DNA from: Selaginella moellendorffii
Taxonomy: Eukaryota > Streptophyta > Lycopodiopsida > Selaginellales > Selaginellaceae
Assembly: GCF_000143415.4 (NCBI RefSeq)
Contig: NW_003314379.1
Span: 65,851-129,850 of the forward strand
DNA: 64,000 nt
Reading direction: 5' to 3'
In this document: piece by piece, positions 22,370 through 33,515 of the stretch
Layout of the letters: each line of letters starts with the position of its first letter
Position numbering within the stretch: position 1 is the first letter of the stretch
Translations under genes and position numbers: made by a program
Notes under the pieces: generated by a model
What the model was told of the DNA's origin: nothing
What the model saw: only the letters and a program-made list of their open reading frames with translations
Database searches by the model: none

Positions 22370-22397
22370 AGCTCAAGAGAAAATGCTCCTGGTAAGC

Positions 22398-23140
22398 TCC
22401 ACTCGCTTCCCTTGCTACTGTAAGAATGCGAAATTCACTCGCTGGCTACAGGTGCTCGGGAAAACGCTCCATGCGCGGCCCACCAAAGCAAAAGTTTGAA
22501 GGCTTTTGGTCAGCCTCTCGGAGTGTCACGGGTTGTGCTGCCTCCACATCTACGCCTGGCACCCTGTGAGCTATGGCTCTCCACAACCTCCTCTACTGCG
22601 TTATCTTCATCACAGTCTTGGACGTCTCTGCCGTCCAGCAGCTCCTCGAGGAGTGTCCCTTGCTCATCTTCTTCTGCGAGGGAGCATGGTGGTGTGGGAG
22701 GAATCACACGTAAAGCTTCTCAAGGGCCGCAACCTCGACTGGTTGGAGATTCACGGTCGTTGTGGCCATCGCCATCCATCGATATGCCCAATCTTTAGTG
22801 GCTCATTGTCAGCCTGCGGCTGTGCGTGGAGCTGTGGCCTTTTATGTGCAATGTCGGGTAATTGCGGTTGCAGGTAATAATGATTTTTTTTCTTTGCAGG
22901 CACTAAACGTGAATGAGTGGAGTGTTCATCTAGGAGTGTTCCTGCTGCATTTGAGGAGCTCTTGCAAAGTTTTCCTGGTTGCAACAAAGTACACAGGGGA
23001 TGCTATGGTCCATCCTGGAAGCTAGCTAGAGTTAAGTTTGAGGCTCCAGACACAGCAATCCAGCACTGGTGCAAACTCATGCCTCCGCGTCAAAAGATGC
23101 ACTTGGCAGTGACCAAAAATGTAAGTACACGTTTCGCATT
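22398..23140 (+). pseudogene. decayed inverted copy of the F-box gene
   Basis: Starting at about 22398 the plus strand matches the F-box gene from its FPCYRKN region onwards (WLQVLGKTLH, then the LRCLHIY region, the valine-rich block and the last exon with NEWS). Large deletions and frameshifts break it. The intron before the last exon is kept at about 22876-22899, so the copy is from DNA. The similarity runs past the gene end at about 23095-23125. It begins only about 30 bp after the PPR stop codon and marks one edge of the inverted duplication. Confidence 0.8.
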
Positions 23141-23476
23141 GTTCAGAACAGCATAAGATTCTTAGGAACATTACAGCTCAATTGTTCACTCATCACCCAT
23201 CCCTTCCAACCATGACGTATAGGAAAGGGTGAAAGCGTTAAAACTGGGTTGAGAAAGACGTTGAAGTGATCATGCTGTTGCGTTGTTGCTATCCAGGAGA
23301 TTAAAGATAAGGATGCCAGCTGCTTATAGTACAAATTAACATCTAGATTCCATCTTAGCTGACTGTAGCACAAACAGACACTACAGTCCTGTCGTGCGTG
23401 TTTCACGTTGCCCATAGGTACTACAAAAGGATACCACACCATAAAAGGATGACTCGTTCATCTGTGTGTAGGGAAA

Positions 23477-24996
23477 ATGGCGACTCCGGTATCTGCAACC
23501 GCAACTTTGCCTCGCCACATGACAATCAAGGGTGAGAATGGGAGGTATTTGGCACTCAAATCGGATGGGCTCCTCACATTTGATGCTGACCAGAGGAGTT
23601 TCCTCACATGCCACGAGGTGATATACAATTTCGACGACTCCGAAGGCACCTTCTCTGTACGTGCTTCAAACGGCAGATTTTGGAGTCGTGATGCTAGTAA
23701 CTGGATTCGAGCGAATGGTAGCACGGAGCCACCCGCTACGACCGACAAGAGGACCCGCTTCAAGCTCGTGAGGTTTGAATCAGGTCGGCTGGGATTCCTG
23801 TCTGCACTTGATGATCGATACCTCAAGCGCTACGACGCCAGCATCCGTGGGTACAACGCCCTGCAATCTCAGCCTGACCCTTTCACTCAAGTTGAGGTGA
23901 GCGATGGTTCCGAGCATGCAATTCACCTCCCACGTTTCATCACGTTCAAGGGAGACAATGACCAGTTTCTGCTTGTACGCAAGGAATGGAACAACGAAAA
24001 CTGGTGGCTCCAGTTCAGTGGTCAGGAAAACGATTTGTCCAGGGATGAGGCCATCAACAGGGTAGTTCAGATGGTGGATGGCAGTTTGGCATTCTACAAC
24101 ATTCACAGACAAGCTTATTGGCGCAACAGGGCTCTTGACAACAATTCCTGGGTATGGGCAGAATTCCAAGGAGCCGTGGAAGGAGATTCGAGATGCCATT
24201 TCTGGCCCATAAGGCTGAGCACCCAAATGTTGGCCCTCACGAGCAAATCCAACAACAGGATATGCAAGAGGCTGACCAACTATTGGACTAACTGCTTGTC
24301 CGCTAGTGCAAATGGCACAAACGATGTAACAACGCGTCTTATCATCAGCGAAGCTACGCTCTCACGATCGATTTTCAACGTCAAGTACCTTCTCGAGTTG
24401 GCTAGCACCATGGATCAGAGGTTACTCATGGTTGGCGAGGGCTCGGTGATCAATAGGCGGGACGAGCCGGCAGACATGACTGTGACTGTAACTGTGTTCC
24501 AGAATCTTTCCACGCAGAGGACATTCTCAAACTCGTACACCATCACCCAGAAGATTTCCACCGAGTTCACAGCCGGCATCCCGGGGATCGCTGCAAATCA
24601 GACTACTATCGAGATCGGCGCTGAGCAAAGCTTTACTACGGAGTGGGGTGAAACAGCACAGGAAGGCGTGCAATTCCAGACAGAGTACGTTGTCCGTAAT
24701 GTCCAGCCTCAAATGACGGTACGTTTCAAGTTTAAATTGGCTCGTTATACTAATGGATTATCTTAATGTAGGCCAAAGCCACCGTGTTCGCGAGCACTGC
24801 AAGGATGCGTGTCCCCTTCACTTATACAAGCAGGGAGAGGGGTGCCAACGGGATTGATCGACCATCTGAGAACCATATTGATGGGGTCTTTGATGGTGTG
24901 TCGGCATTCAACATCCATGCAATTTTAAGTGACGGTGAATCGGAAAGAGACGTTCCTTTGAGTTTGGCCAATGGCTTTTATCGCAAGGAAGATTAA
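23477..24996 (+). CDS. amaranthin-type lectin fused to an aerolysin-like domain
   Basis: Two exons, 23477-24718 and 24772-24996, with a 53-nt intron, giving 488 aa. Residues about 10-150 and 153-295 are two agglutinin (amaranthin-like) beta-trefoil repeats, each opening with a LPR-(H/F)-(M/I)-T-(I/F)-KG motif. From about residue 300 the sequence has the Ser/Thr-rich alternating pattern of aerolysin/ETX-MTX2-type beta pore-forming domains (TVTVTVFQNLSTQRTFS and TTEWGET). Amaranthin-aerolysin fusions are known in several plants. They are presumed cytosolic carbohydrate-binding defence or stress proteins, and no signal peptide is visible here. The gene lies inside the right arm of the inverted duplication with no copy in the left arm. 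Confidence 0.85.
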
Positions 24997-25129
24997 GAGC
25001 GTCTCATGCTTCTTGGGGGGGATATGTGAATGAATGAATAAAAGTAAATAAGAGATTAAATGCTACTTTATTAAATCACCAAAAGCTTTTAGGACAGTAG
25101 GACATCGCGAAGGAGTTTTTCTGATCAGA

Positions 25130-25180
25130 GCTACCAAAAGTATCGAAAGAATCCGTAAGCTCCATGCGGGGTGCTAGGTA
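25130..25180 (-). repeat. short duplicate of part of the neighbouring unknown gene
   Basis: The motif ACCAAAAGTATCGAAAGAAT...AAGCTCCAT at 25134-25165 recurs at 25981-26015 inside the unknown minus-strand gene, so a gene fragment was copied about 850 bp away. Confidence 0.6.
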
Positions 25181-25435
25181 GAACATCAATCACCATAGTT
25201 AACTGGTTGGTTTTAAGGAATCTTAATCTTTCGGATGATTTTTCGGAGAGCGACGACATAGATTTTCTGTGGGAGCTTACATGAGGAGCAGCGCTACCGC
25301 AAGTTCCTTCAAGGTACATCTTTTGGTGTTTGATCTGGCTACACAGTGCGGCTGTGGTGCACCGGAAGGAAATGTAAGTTCACTTTGATTTTGATCAAAA
25401 CACGGAAGTCAACTTAAGAGGAAATGCTATCTCAG

Positions 25436-26103
25436 TCAGCATTCAAGATCCTTGGGAACATCACAGCCCAAAGTTGCCTTGATGTCGTCCTTGCTTACTC
25501 GGACGCGTTCGAGCGCTCCCACGGGCTTGTTGACGTTTGCCATTGCTTGTGCGATCTTCTCACCGCTTGGAAGCAAATCTGGGTTTGAGAAGTGGTAGAC
25601 TTTGCTGGGATCAAGGTTTGAACACAGATCTCTCATCGCATTCTGGATGTAGAGCACCCGCTTCATGACCTCGCCACGGCCTGGGCTTCCCTGAGGCTAG
25701 CTGAGAAGATAGCACAGAGCCAGGAACCAACCTTGGACATGATTGATCTGTGAAAAGATTGAAAGCTGTAAGAACTTTTAGGATCACAAAACCTCGATTT
25801 TATACCTGAGTGGAAAGCTCGCTGGAATTGTCCTCCAAGAACTCCTTGTATGTCATGATGCTGCCATACAAAGAGATGAAAGACACCACATTAGTGGAGA
25901 ACGCGTTCCTGACTTCCCTCAGAAGCTTGGACGTCGCGAAGTAGTTCTTCACATCAGTTCTCTCGTGAGCTTGGAAGTGGTACCAAAAGTATCGAAAGAA
26001 TAAGCAAGCTCCATACGTGCGTACGTACCGCCTCTGGAGCTCGGTGCCGCTCCTAAGTGTAACAATCACTCAAGTCAATCGAACATCTTGGATGGTTCTC
26101 ACC
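25436..26103 (-). CDS. unrecognised multi-exon gene
   Basis: On the minus strand, an exon ending at about 26104 (segment KDFLENLVTHDFLHY) joins across a GT-AG intron of about 50 nt to an exon at about 25807-26053 (FFRYFWYHFQAHERTDVKNY, then SFISLYGSIMTYKEFLEDNS), and further on to an exon at 25436-25670 (RVLYIQNAMRDLCSN, then SGEKIAQAMANVNKP and DDIKATLGCD), which ends in a stop. The middle joins at 25690-25806 are unclear and the start is not fixed. The sequence is mainly helical and hydrophilic, with no motif I recognise. It may be a lineage-specific gene or partly decayed. Confidence 0.45.
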
Positions 26104-26150
26104 TCCGGTAGTGAAGGAAGTCGTGAGTTACCAAGTTTTCCAAGAAATCC

Positions 26151-26291
26151 TTAAGCTCCGAAGCAGCCAATCAGCAGTGGGATGACAGACACTGCTTGAT
26201 CTTCTACGTTGTCTCTATAGCTCACGAGAAGCGCTCCCAGGAATGCTACAGCCAGGCCAGGGACGGCCAACAACACCCATGCCTGATCCAT
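26151..26291 (-). CDS. possible 46-aa membrane microprotein
   Basis: From an ATG at 26291 the minus strand encodes a short peptide with a hydrophobic segment (WVLLAVPGLAVAFLGALLV, residues about 5-23), a charged turn (SYRDNVED), then a second hydrophobic stretch ending at TAA. A telo-box AAACCCTAATCC sits directly upstream. It could be a small membrane protein gene or the 5' exon of the unknown gene next to it, whose frame differs by one base. Function unknown. Confidence 0.4.
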   Translation of the reverse strand: MDQAWVLLAVPGLAVAFLGALLVSYRDNVEDQAVSVIPLLIGCFGA

Positions 26292-26370
26292 CCAATGGAT
26301 TAGGGTTTCTATAATCCAATGTGTTAAAAGGAGGTTTAGGGCTTCCTGGAGCGAGCGAGCGATCGGCCTG

Positions 26371-29300
26371 ATGCTTCTCTCCTGCGACCTGGTAGCGTCG
26401 CCCCGCCAGGTACAATTGGCATTGGATTGGAGAATCGCAGCTCCATGTCGTGGCTGGAGAAGGAAGAGCATCACTAGCGTCAGTAGTAGCAGTAGACGAA
26501 GGAGGGGCCGCCTTGGAGCCCTTCTAGTGGGTCAGCTAGCGCTCATCCATCGCCGTCGTCTCAATCCTCGCCAGCATTCATCGCTCGATTGCTCCAGCAA
26601 CGGCAACCAATCCGCGCTGCTACGCAGCGACCAAGACAATGGCGGCGCTGTTGGAGGCGATGGAGGCGATGGCTTGTCCGCGGCTTTTGGCGGAGATGGC
26701 GACGTTGGTGGCCGGGATGGCGACGATGGCGGAGGTGGACGAGGACAGCAGCAGCAGCAGCAGGGAGTGGTGGACAAGGACGTGCAGCTTGCGTACCTCA
26801 AAGAGGTGGCGAGAATCGCTCATTCGGAGCTGGAGCGCGCGAGGTTGCACAGCAGGGAGCTCGAAGGCGAAGCACAGAGATTTGCCGAGCGAGCCATTGC
26901 GCTGGGCGATGAGGCTACCAACATCTCCACTGCAGCTGCCAATGCCAGAACCGCCATCGACAAACTCCACGCTCAAGAGGCCGCGGCCAGAGAAGCCGTG
27001 GAGAAAGAAAGCGTGGTGCTATCGGCTGCCAAGAGGAACATCAAGATGGTGGAGCAAGAGCTGGATGCCGCGAGAACGAGAGCCGAGGAAACGGCTGAAG
27101 GTCCGTCCGAGCAAGTGAAGGAACAGCAAGCTCTTCTGGAGTCTGCGTGGTTGGAGCTCCAAAAGTCCGAGGAAGCGTTTCGAAACTGCCAGCTCGAGGT
27201 GTCTCGAATGGAGAACGCTTATCCGGAGCTCCAGACCGAGCTTGATCGCCTAGAGAAACTTGCCGACGCAGCCAAAGCCGTGGCACTCGCTGCCGAGGAC
27301 GATGTTGCCAAGGCGATGTCGCTGGCGGAGCAAGCCGTGGCGGTGGAACTCGAGGCAGCACAGCGTCTCAACGATGCAGAGATTGCTCTACAAAAGGCTG
27401 AAACACCTCCTGCCGCCACTGTTACTACCACGGCCGCTACCACGACCTCGACCACCACCACCACCACCACTGCCACCGTCGAGAAAAATGGCTTGATTGC
27501 TGATCAGATGGTAGAGTCCACCACCGAAACAGAGCGTATAGTGGAGGAGCTCGTTAAAGTGGAGATCAAGGACAAAGAGCCGTTTATTCCCGTTAAATCC
27601 AAGACGAATATGGAGAAGTCCGAGGCAGAACTACCAGGGGTTCCAGTCGGGCTTTTCTCACAGAAATCAGACACGAAAGCAGCCGAGGTCGGGAATCTCA
27701 AGTCTTTTACCAAGAAATCTTCTCGGTTTTTTCCAGCGTCCTTCTTTTCGTCCGACGAAGCGGAAGAGTTCTCGCCGTCCTCACTCTTCTCAGGGTTATT
27801 GCTATCGGTCAGACAAAATATTCTTAAAGTTGCCATTGGTGGAGTACTTCTCCTTGGTGGGTACGTACTTTGATTACCATTCAATTGTTTTCTAGCTTTT
27901 TAACACGTTTTTCTTTGCCAGAGCGGTTTTTGTCGCTGGCAGAGCAGAAAAAGCTAGCCAGCTTATTCATTCTTCTGAGGCTTATGTCGCCACAAGTGCT
28001 AAACCTCTCTTGCAAAAACTAGACAAGTTACCCTCCAGGATCAAGGTCGTGATTGACAAATTGTCAAAGCAAGAGGTATGGGTCGAAGTGCATGCGTGGT
28101 CTTTAATGTTTGTATTGCATGATGTGCAGGTCAACGAAGAGGAGGCCTCTCTCTTTGATGTTTTGTGGCTGCTCTTGGCCAGCGTGGTCTTTGTTCCCGT
28201 TTTTCAAAAGATTCCTGGAGGTAGAACATGCGTTTTACAATGACAAGAAAATCAACTGCTCCTGACTCTCTCGGATGTCTTCTTACTGTTAAGTGTTACA
28301 GGAAGTCCTGTCCTCGGGTATTTGGCCGCTGGGGTGCTAATTGGTCCGCACTCGCTCCATATAATCCGAAACGTACACGGAACCAAAGCTATTGCTGAAT
28401 TTGGCGTCGTCTTTCTACTTTTTAACATTGGCCTCGAGGTATTGCTGCATTTTCTTCCTCAATACCACTTAACGTGTACTTTTTGGTCGTTGTTTTATAG
28501 CTTTCAGTGGAAAGACTAAGCTCGATGAGAAAATATGTCTTTGGCTTTGGATCGAGTCAGGTGCGTCATTCCCCACTTGTCTTTTCTTATTCTAACTTTT
28601 TACTACAGGTCTTGGCTACGGCACTAGCGTCTGGCTTGTTTGCGTACTACGTCTCAGGACTTACACTTCCTGCTGCTATTGTAATCGGCAATGGATTGGC
28701 GCTCTCGTCCACGGCCGTCGTCCTGCAGGTACGTGAAGGATATTTCTTCTAAGCGATAGAGTAATCTTTGTCTTTTTCAGGTGCTCCAAGAGCGTGGTGA
28801 AAGCACATCTCGTCATGGCCGTTCGGCATTTTCAGTTTTACTCTTTCAGGTGAGGTCAAAGTTTTCTTCTATTCGATTAACTTAACTTCCAATCGGTTTC
28901 AGGATCTGGCAGTCGTAGTTCTTCTCATTCTGATACCTCTCCTGTCACCAAATTCGTCAAGAGGCGGGGTAAGTCGTGAATCCGACTTGGTGCCTGTCTT
29001 ATGTTGATGCGATCTAGGCTGGACTCAACGCGATTGCCGAAGCTCTTGGAATAGCGGCTGTGAAAGGAGTGATTGCCATCAGTGGGATAATTGCGGGTGG
29101 TAGACTGGTTAGTACTTTTGCTAAAATACGTAAAATCGAGGGACGAACTTAATCTGTGCTAATTGCAGCTTCTTCGTCCTATATACCGGAGTATGGCTGA
29201 AAATCACAATGCCGAAATATTTGCGGCAAACACTCTGCTCGTTGTTCTTGGAACTAGCGTTCTCACTGCCAGGGTACCTGAAAACTTCCGTTTTGGTTAG

Positions 29301-30940
29301 CTGAGTAATTTGCTTTGTGCAGGCCGGGCTTTCTATGGCCCTTGGCGCGTTTCTTGCTGGACTCCTTTTGTCAGAAACCGAGTTCGCTCTGCAAGTTGAA
29401 TCCGATATTGCACCATATCGGGGTCTTCTTCTGGGACTTTTCTTTATGACAGTAAGTGGTTTCCTCTAAAAACAATATCTTCCGAGCTCATTATCTGGCG
29501 TAACACCTGCAGGTTGGGATGTCTATAGATCCGCAGCTGTTTTTAGCCAAGTCCAACATCATCCTGGGGTCATTGGCTTTGCTGATTGTTGGCAAAGCCA
29601 TGTTGATAGCTTGTCTGGGTCGTCAGTTTGGTCTTTCTAGTGTAGCAGCACTTCGTACTGGTCTTTTACTTGCTCCTGGCGGGGAGTTTGCTTTTGTTGC
29701 CTTCGGCGAAGCAGTGAACCAGGTACGCAGCTTCAAGTTATCAGCTTTAACTTGGCTTTGCAAATGCCGTGCAGGGAATCATGAGCCAACAGCTATCTTC
29801 CCTCATGTTCCTGATTGTTGGCTTGTCCATGGCATTAACTCCTTGGCTTGCTGCGGCCGGACAAATAATCTCAACAAAGTTCGACCAGCAGGACGTCCGA
29901 AGCCTGCTACCTGCAGAGAACGAGGTATTTCTCATGTTTAACTCGAAAGAGCCCAATACACGTACGTCCGCATGCAGACGGATGATCTAGAAGGCCACAT
30001 GATAGTTTGTGGATTTGGTCGAGTCGGCCAGGTGCGTTTCGCTGTGAACCTTCACAGAATCACTAGAACGTTTGTCGCATTGTGCAGATCATCTCGCAAA
30101 TGCTGTCGGAGCGACTGATTCCCTTCGTTGCGCTTGATGTCCGAAGGTTGGTGCTTGTTTTCTAAGAGCCGGTTTTTAAATCGTCGTGTGCAGTGAGCGT
30201 GTAAGCATGGGCCGAGCTCTCGATCTCCCTGTTTACTTTGGAGACGCCGGAAGTAAAGAGGTTTGTTTTGTTTCCAGCACTCTGCTGTTTGTTCTTTCCA
30301 CAAAGCGTTGCTTTTCAGGTGCTACACAAGCTCGGTGCCGACAGGGCAGCTGCTGCGGTGATCACTCTCGACACCCCCGGAGCAAACTACAGGGCTGTGT
30401 GGGCTCTGAGCAAATATTTTCCCAAAGTCAAGACTTATGTGCGTGCTCACGACGTCGATCACGGCATCAACCTGGAGAAAGCAGGAGCAACCGCTGTAAG
30501 TCGCTTTGGCCCTTCTACGCAAAAAGTCACCTTGGGTTTTGGTTGGCATTACAGGTTGTTCCCGAGACGTTGGAACCGAGCCTGCAGTTGGCGGCAGCAG
30601 TACTTGCCGAGGTAATCAGCCTACACTTGATGTTGTCTCATGTTTTTTTGCATTGTTGTATATATCTAGGCAAAACTTCCCGCATCTGAAATAGCCTCCA
30701 CTATAAACGAGTTTCGATCAAGACATCTTGCAGAGCTGACAGAGGTACCATTTCCAGTGCGTATTCTTTTTCACTTCTTGTCTTTCTGTGCGCGTGCAGC
30801 TTACCAAGAAAAGTGGTACATCTCTTGGCTATGGCTTCTCCCAAAACGTTGGAGCGAAACCAAAGCAAAGCAGTGCAGGCAAGAGTGAAGACGATGGCTC
30901 CCCAGACCGTAGGTTCGAAGGTGTCATCGCAGTTCCTTGA
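26371..30940 (+). CDS. KEA2: KEA1/2-type plastid K+/H+ antiporter
   Basis: About 20 exons with short introns; the first is 26371-27860. The N-terminus is Arg/Ser-rich and fits a plastid transit peptide. A long Ala/Glu-rich coiled coil follows (about residues 135-350), then a Thr run, which is the N-terminal extension typical of KEA1 and KEA2. From exon 2 on, the CPA2 antiporter domain is clear: [55 protein letters not shown] and [16 protein letters not shown]. The TrkA-N/RCK domain follows ([13 protein letters not shown]). Exons join in phase to a stop at 30938-30940. In Arabidopsis these proteins work in the chloroplast inner envelope, exchanging K+ for H+. The gene is the intact member of the inverted duplication. 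The symbol reflects family, not proven orthology to KEA2 over KEA1. Confidence 0.9.
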
Positions 30941-31109
30941 GTTGGTTGTTAATACGTAATTGATGGAAAGCGATGGCCTCCGATATTTCTCTTGAGCTTT
31001 AGAAAGCGTTTGTTCGCGGGGACAAATCAATCGTCACTGGGGCCGTTGTTGGAGAAAATTCGCAGTTTAAACCCAGAGCGAATTCGAGGCGCGATCAAAC
31101 ACCATGACT

Positions 31110-31175
31110 TCATAACGCGTAGGCGAAGATGGCGATGGCGGTGCAAAAGCGACAACAAGCAGTCGACAAAGACGT
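31110..31175 (+). pseudogene. third short fragment of KEA exon 1
   Basis: GGCGATGGCGGTGCAAAAG...GCAGTCGACAAAGACGTGCA resembles the KEA exon-1 segment encoding VVDKDVQLA at about 26765-26800. It lies about 170 bp downstream of the KEA stop and has no open context. Confidence 0.5.
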
Positions 31176-31179
31176 GCAA

Positions 31180-31494
31180 CTCACTTTCCTTCCTTTTTTA
31201 TGTCAGATGAACAACATTTTTATCTTCCCTTTGGTGGAGCGTCAATTAGAGGAGAGATCATCACATCTCGGACCTTGTCAAAGCTCGCCTCATGGTGATC
31301 AAAGTCCGGCGAAGTCGTGTCAAAATTGGCTCGAGATCGTGGATCGAGACACGAGTAGTCGCTGGTCGCTGTTGAATTGGACATTTATAATCGAAGTGAA
31401 ACAAGTCATGCTCGTCCTTTCGCAACACCCTCCTGGAAAGAAGAAGTATACTACGTGGTATACTGTTGACAAGTAGGTCATCCATCGTGATCCA
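31180..31494. other. intergenic, no gene seen
   Basis: Spacer between the converging ends of the KEA gene and the DUF1295 gene. Nothing recognisable beyond the KEA fragment. Confidence 0.5.
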
Positions 31495-32576
31495 TCAATC
31501 TGTAAACCTGGAAAGCTTGGGCCATGGAATCGACACCGACGTTTGTCTCTGGTAACTCCTGTAAGCTGCCGCTCTCGACTCTTTCGCCAGCATTCTCCTC
31601 TCGACCATGACCGTGACGCAGGCGAGGCAAGCACTGTTGATCAGGGCCCCCAGCATCGTCCAAGAGAAGCCCAGCCTCGAGCCAAACATCGCCAGCCCCC
31701 ACCACCATAGCTGCTCGCCGAAGTAGTTTGGATGCCGGGAGTAGTGCCACAGACCCTCGTCCAGAACCGCGACTGGCTGCGCCCCGCGCTCTCTCCGGAG
31801 CTTGTTGTTGCTCACGAAGCTGTGGAGCTGGGTGTCGGCAATGCAGGCGATGGAAATCCCCGCAACGCAGAGCATGGCGATGGTGGTGTCGATAAGGTGG
31901 TGCCATGGAAGCTGGCTTTGGAAGACGGCATAGACGGGAAGGCAAACGCCCACCAGCAAAAGCTTCGCAGAGAAAGGTGGCGTCAGAAAGAACAGCGCTA
32001 AAGGAGTTACAGTACCTGTTGCGAGACGTAGACTGCAAAGAAGGAAATCCACCACCAGTGACGGCCGAATCGCTCGCGCATTTGCGCAAACCTCCAATCC
32101 TCCCGAGCTCCCAGCTTCCAATCCTCCCGCCGGAAGTACGAGTGCGTGATCCTGGCGCTCCACACCCAGACGAGCGCGGTGACTACTCGCGATCTCACCG
32201 GGTCGGACTTGGCGGAGGGATGCGCCGCCAGGAAATGCGTGATCAAGACCGGCAGGAAAGCCCAGTATGGGTCGATGAGCTAGATCCAAACAAGACAAGG
32301 AGAATGAGAGTGGATCGAACGGATGAACGGTGGCTAACTTACCCAAGTGCTCCCTTGGACGAGGCTAATGATCCAAAACACCACATTGACATTGATAAAG
32401 AAGAAAGCATTGAGAAGTAGCAAAGGATGGGCTGCCGCGCTCCACACACACAGTGACTTCCTTGCCACTGGTGGCGATGGCGATGGCAGCGGCGGTGGGC
32501 ATCCATAGAGAATCCAGGCGTACGCGACGATGGTGGGAAGTAGGACGAGTGACGCCACGCCCGAATTTCCCCCCAT
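31495..32576 (-). CDS. DUF1295 / steroid 5-alpha-reductase-like membrane protein
   Basis: Three exons in phase 0, 32343-32576, 32016-32279 and 31495-31962, give 321 aa. The ATG at 32576 is chosen because it opens directly onto the hydrophobic N-terminus. Several membrane helices are visible. The conserved DUF1295 motifs are present: ARITHSYFRREDWKLG, EDWRFAQMRERFG, and near the C-terminus SRHPNYFGEQLWWWGL (about residues 235-250), which is the cofactor-binding signature shared with 5-alpha-reductases and isoprenylcysteine methyltransferases. The substrate is unknown. It is probably an ER or plastid membrane enzyme acting on a lipid. It is divergent with the dirigent gene (200 bp between ATGs). 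Confidence 0.85.
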
Positions 32577-32775
32577 AGCTAGGGTAAAAGGCTCGACTTT
32601 AAAAACCATGGACAAGCTCTTGCCATTATCCCAGCGCCAGTACAGTTTAAAACGTTTCAACCAGCGAGTTTGAGGCCATCCCTTCCTTTCTCCTCAATTC
32701 TCTTTCTCCCCGTGAGCTTTGACTTCTCGTGAGTATCAAAGAGCGAGTGGAATCACTGCAAGTTTGCTCACCTCA

Positions 32776-33360
32776 ATGGCATCTTCTTCTTCTTCTTCTT
32801 CTTCTTCTTCCTCTTGGAGTAGTCCAGGAGCCATGGCAGCAGCAGCAGCGATCCTGGCACTGGCAATGAGCTTCCTGGCACTAAATCTTCCTGGAGTAAC
32901 CGCTGCCTCGAGCAAGGTCCCGCGGCGCCTCCAGTTCTTCATGCAAGACCGGCAGCTCATCGCCAACAACACTGGCGTGGAGGTGGCGGCGGAGGGCGGC
33001 AATCTCACGCGCTACGCCTTTGGGACCGTCTTCGTCATCGACGATCCCATCACCGAGACCACTTCCAACACTTCCAAGGTTGTGGGAAGAGGGCAGGGGA
33101 TGTACTTGGTGGAGTCGCGATCCAATTTCCACTTGCTCGTCTCCTTCTCGGCGTATCTGGAGAACCCACAATACAATGGGACGATCGTCTTCCACGGCTC
33201 GTACAAGGCGCTCGAGCCCACCAGGGAGCTCCCAATCATCGCCGGCACTGGGGATTTCCGGGGGATCACGGGCTATGCGATCGTCAGCACGCCCGTGGAT
33301 CTGGGATTGTACGTCGTGCTTAGCTTCGATTGCTTCATCTCCTTCCTCCGCTACGAATAA
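32776..33360 (+). CDS. dirigent protein
   Basis: A single exon of 194 aa from the ATG at 32776; a start at 32833 would also keep the signal peptide. A poly-Ser run encoded by a TCT/TTC repeat precedes a hydrophobic signal peptide (about residues 21-46, ending TAASS). The mature part has dirigent hallmarks: FFMQDRQ near the start, GTVFVIDDPIT, VGRGQGMYLVES, FSAYLENPQYNGTIVFHG, and ELPIIAGTGDFRGITGYA. Dirigents are secreted and steer stereospecific phenoxy-radical coupling in lignan and lignin-related metabolism. The C-terminal tail (FDCFISFLRYE) departs from the usual beta-strand ending and may be altered. Confidence 0.85.
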   Translation: MASSSSSSSSSSSWSSPGAMAAAAAILALAMSFLALNLPGVTAASSKVPRRLQFFMQDRQLIANNTGVEVAAEGGNLTRYAFGTVFVIDDPITETTSNTSKVVGRGQGMYLVESRSNFHLLVSFSAYLENPQYNGTIVFHGSYKALEPTRELPIIAGTGDFRGITGYAIVSTPVDLGLYVVLSFDCFISFLRYE

Positions 33361-33515
33361 CGGCATCCTCTTTGGATCATCATCCTCAAATATTCTATAA
33401 ACTTGTTTGGATTGGAGAGATTGGAATATGCTTCGTCTCCAAGTAGTTTCGCGTGTTTGTGTGTGTGCGCTTTTTGGAATTTAGGGCTCTTGCGCTCTTG
33501 CGCTGTTGGAGGGCG

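Noticed and set aside
26532-27476. Long Ser/Pro- or Val-rich frames opposite KEA exon 1
   Set aside because: Shadows of the Gly/Asp-rich and Thr-rich coding repeats.
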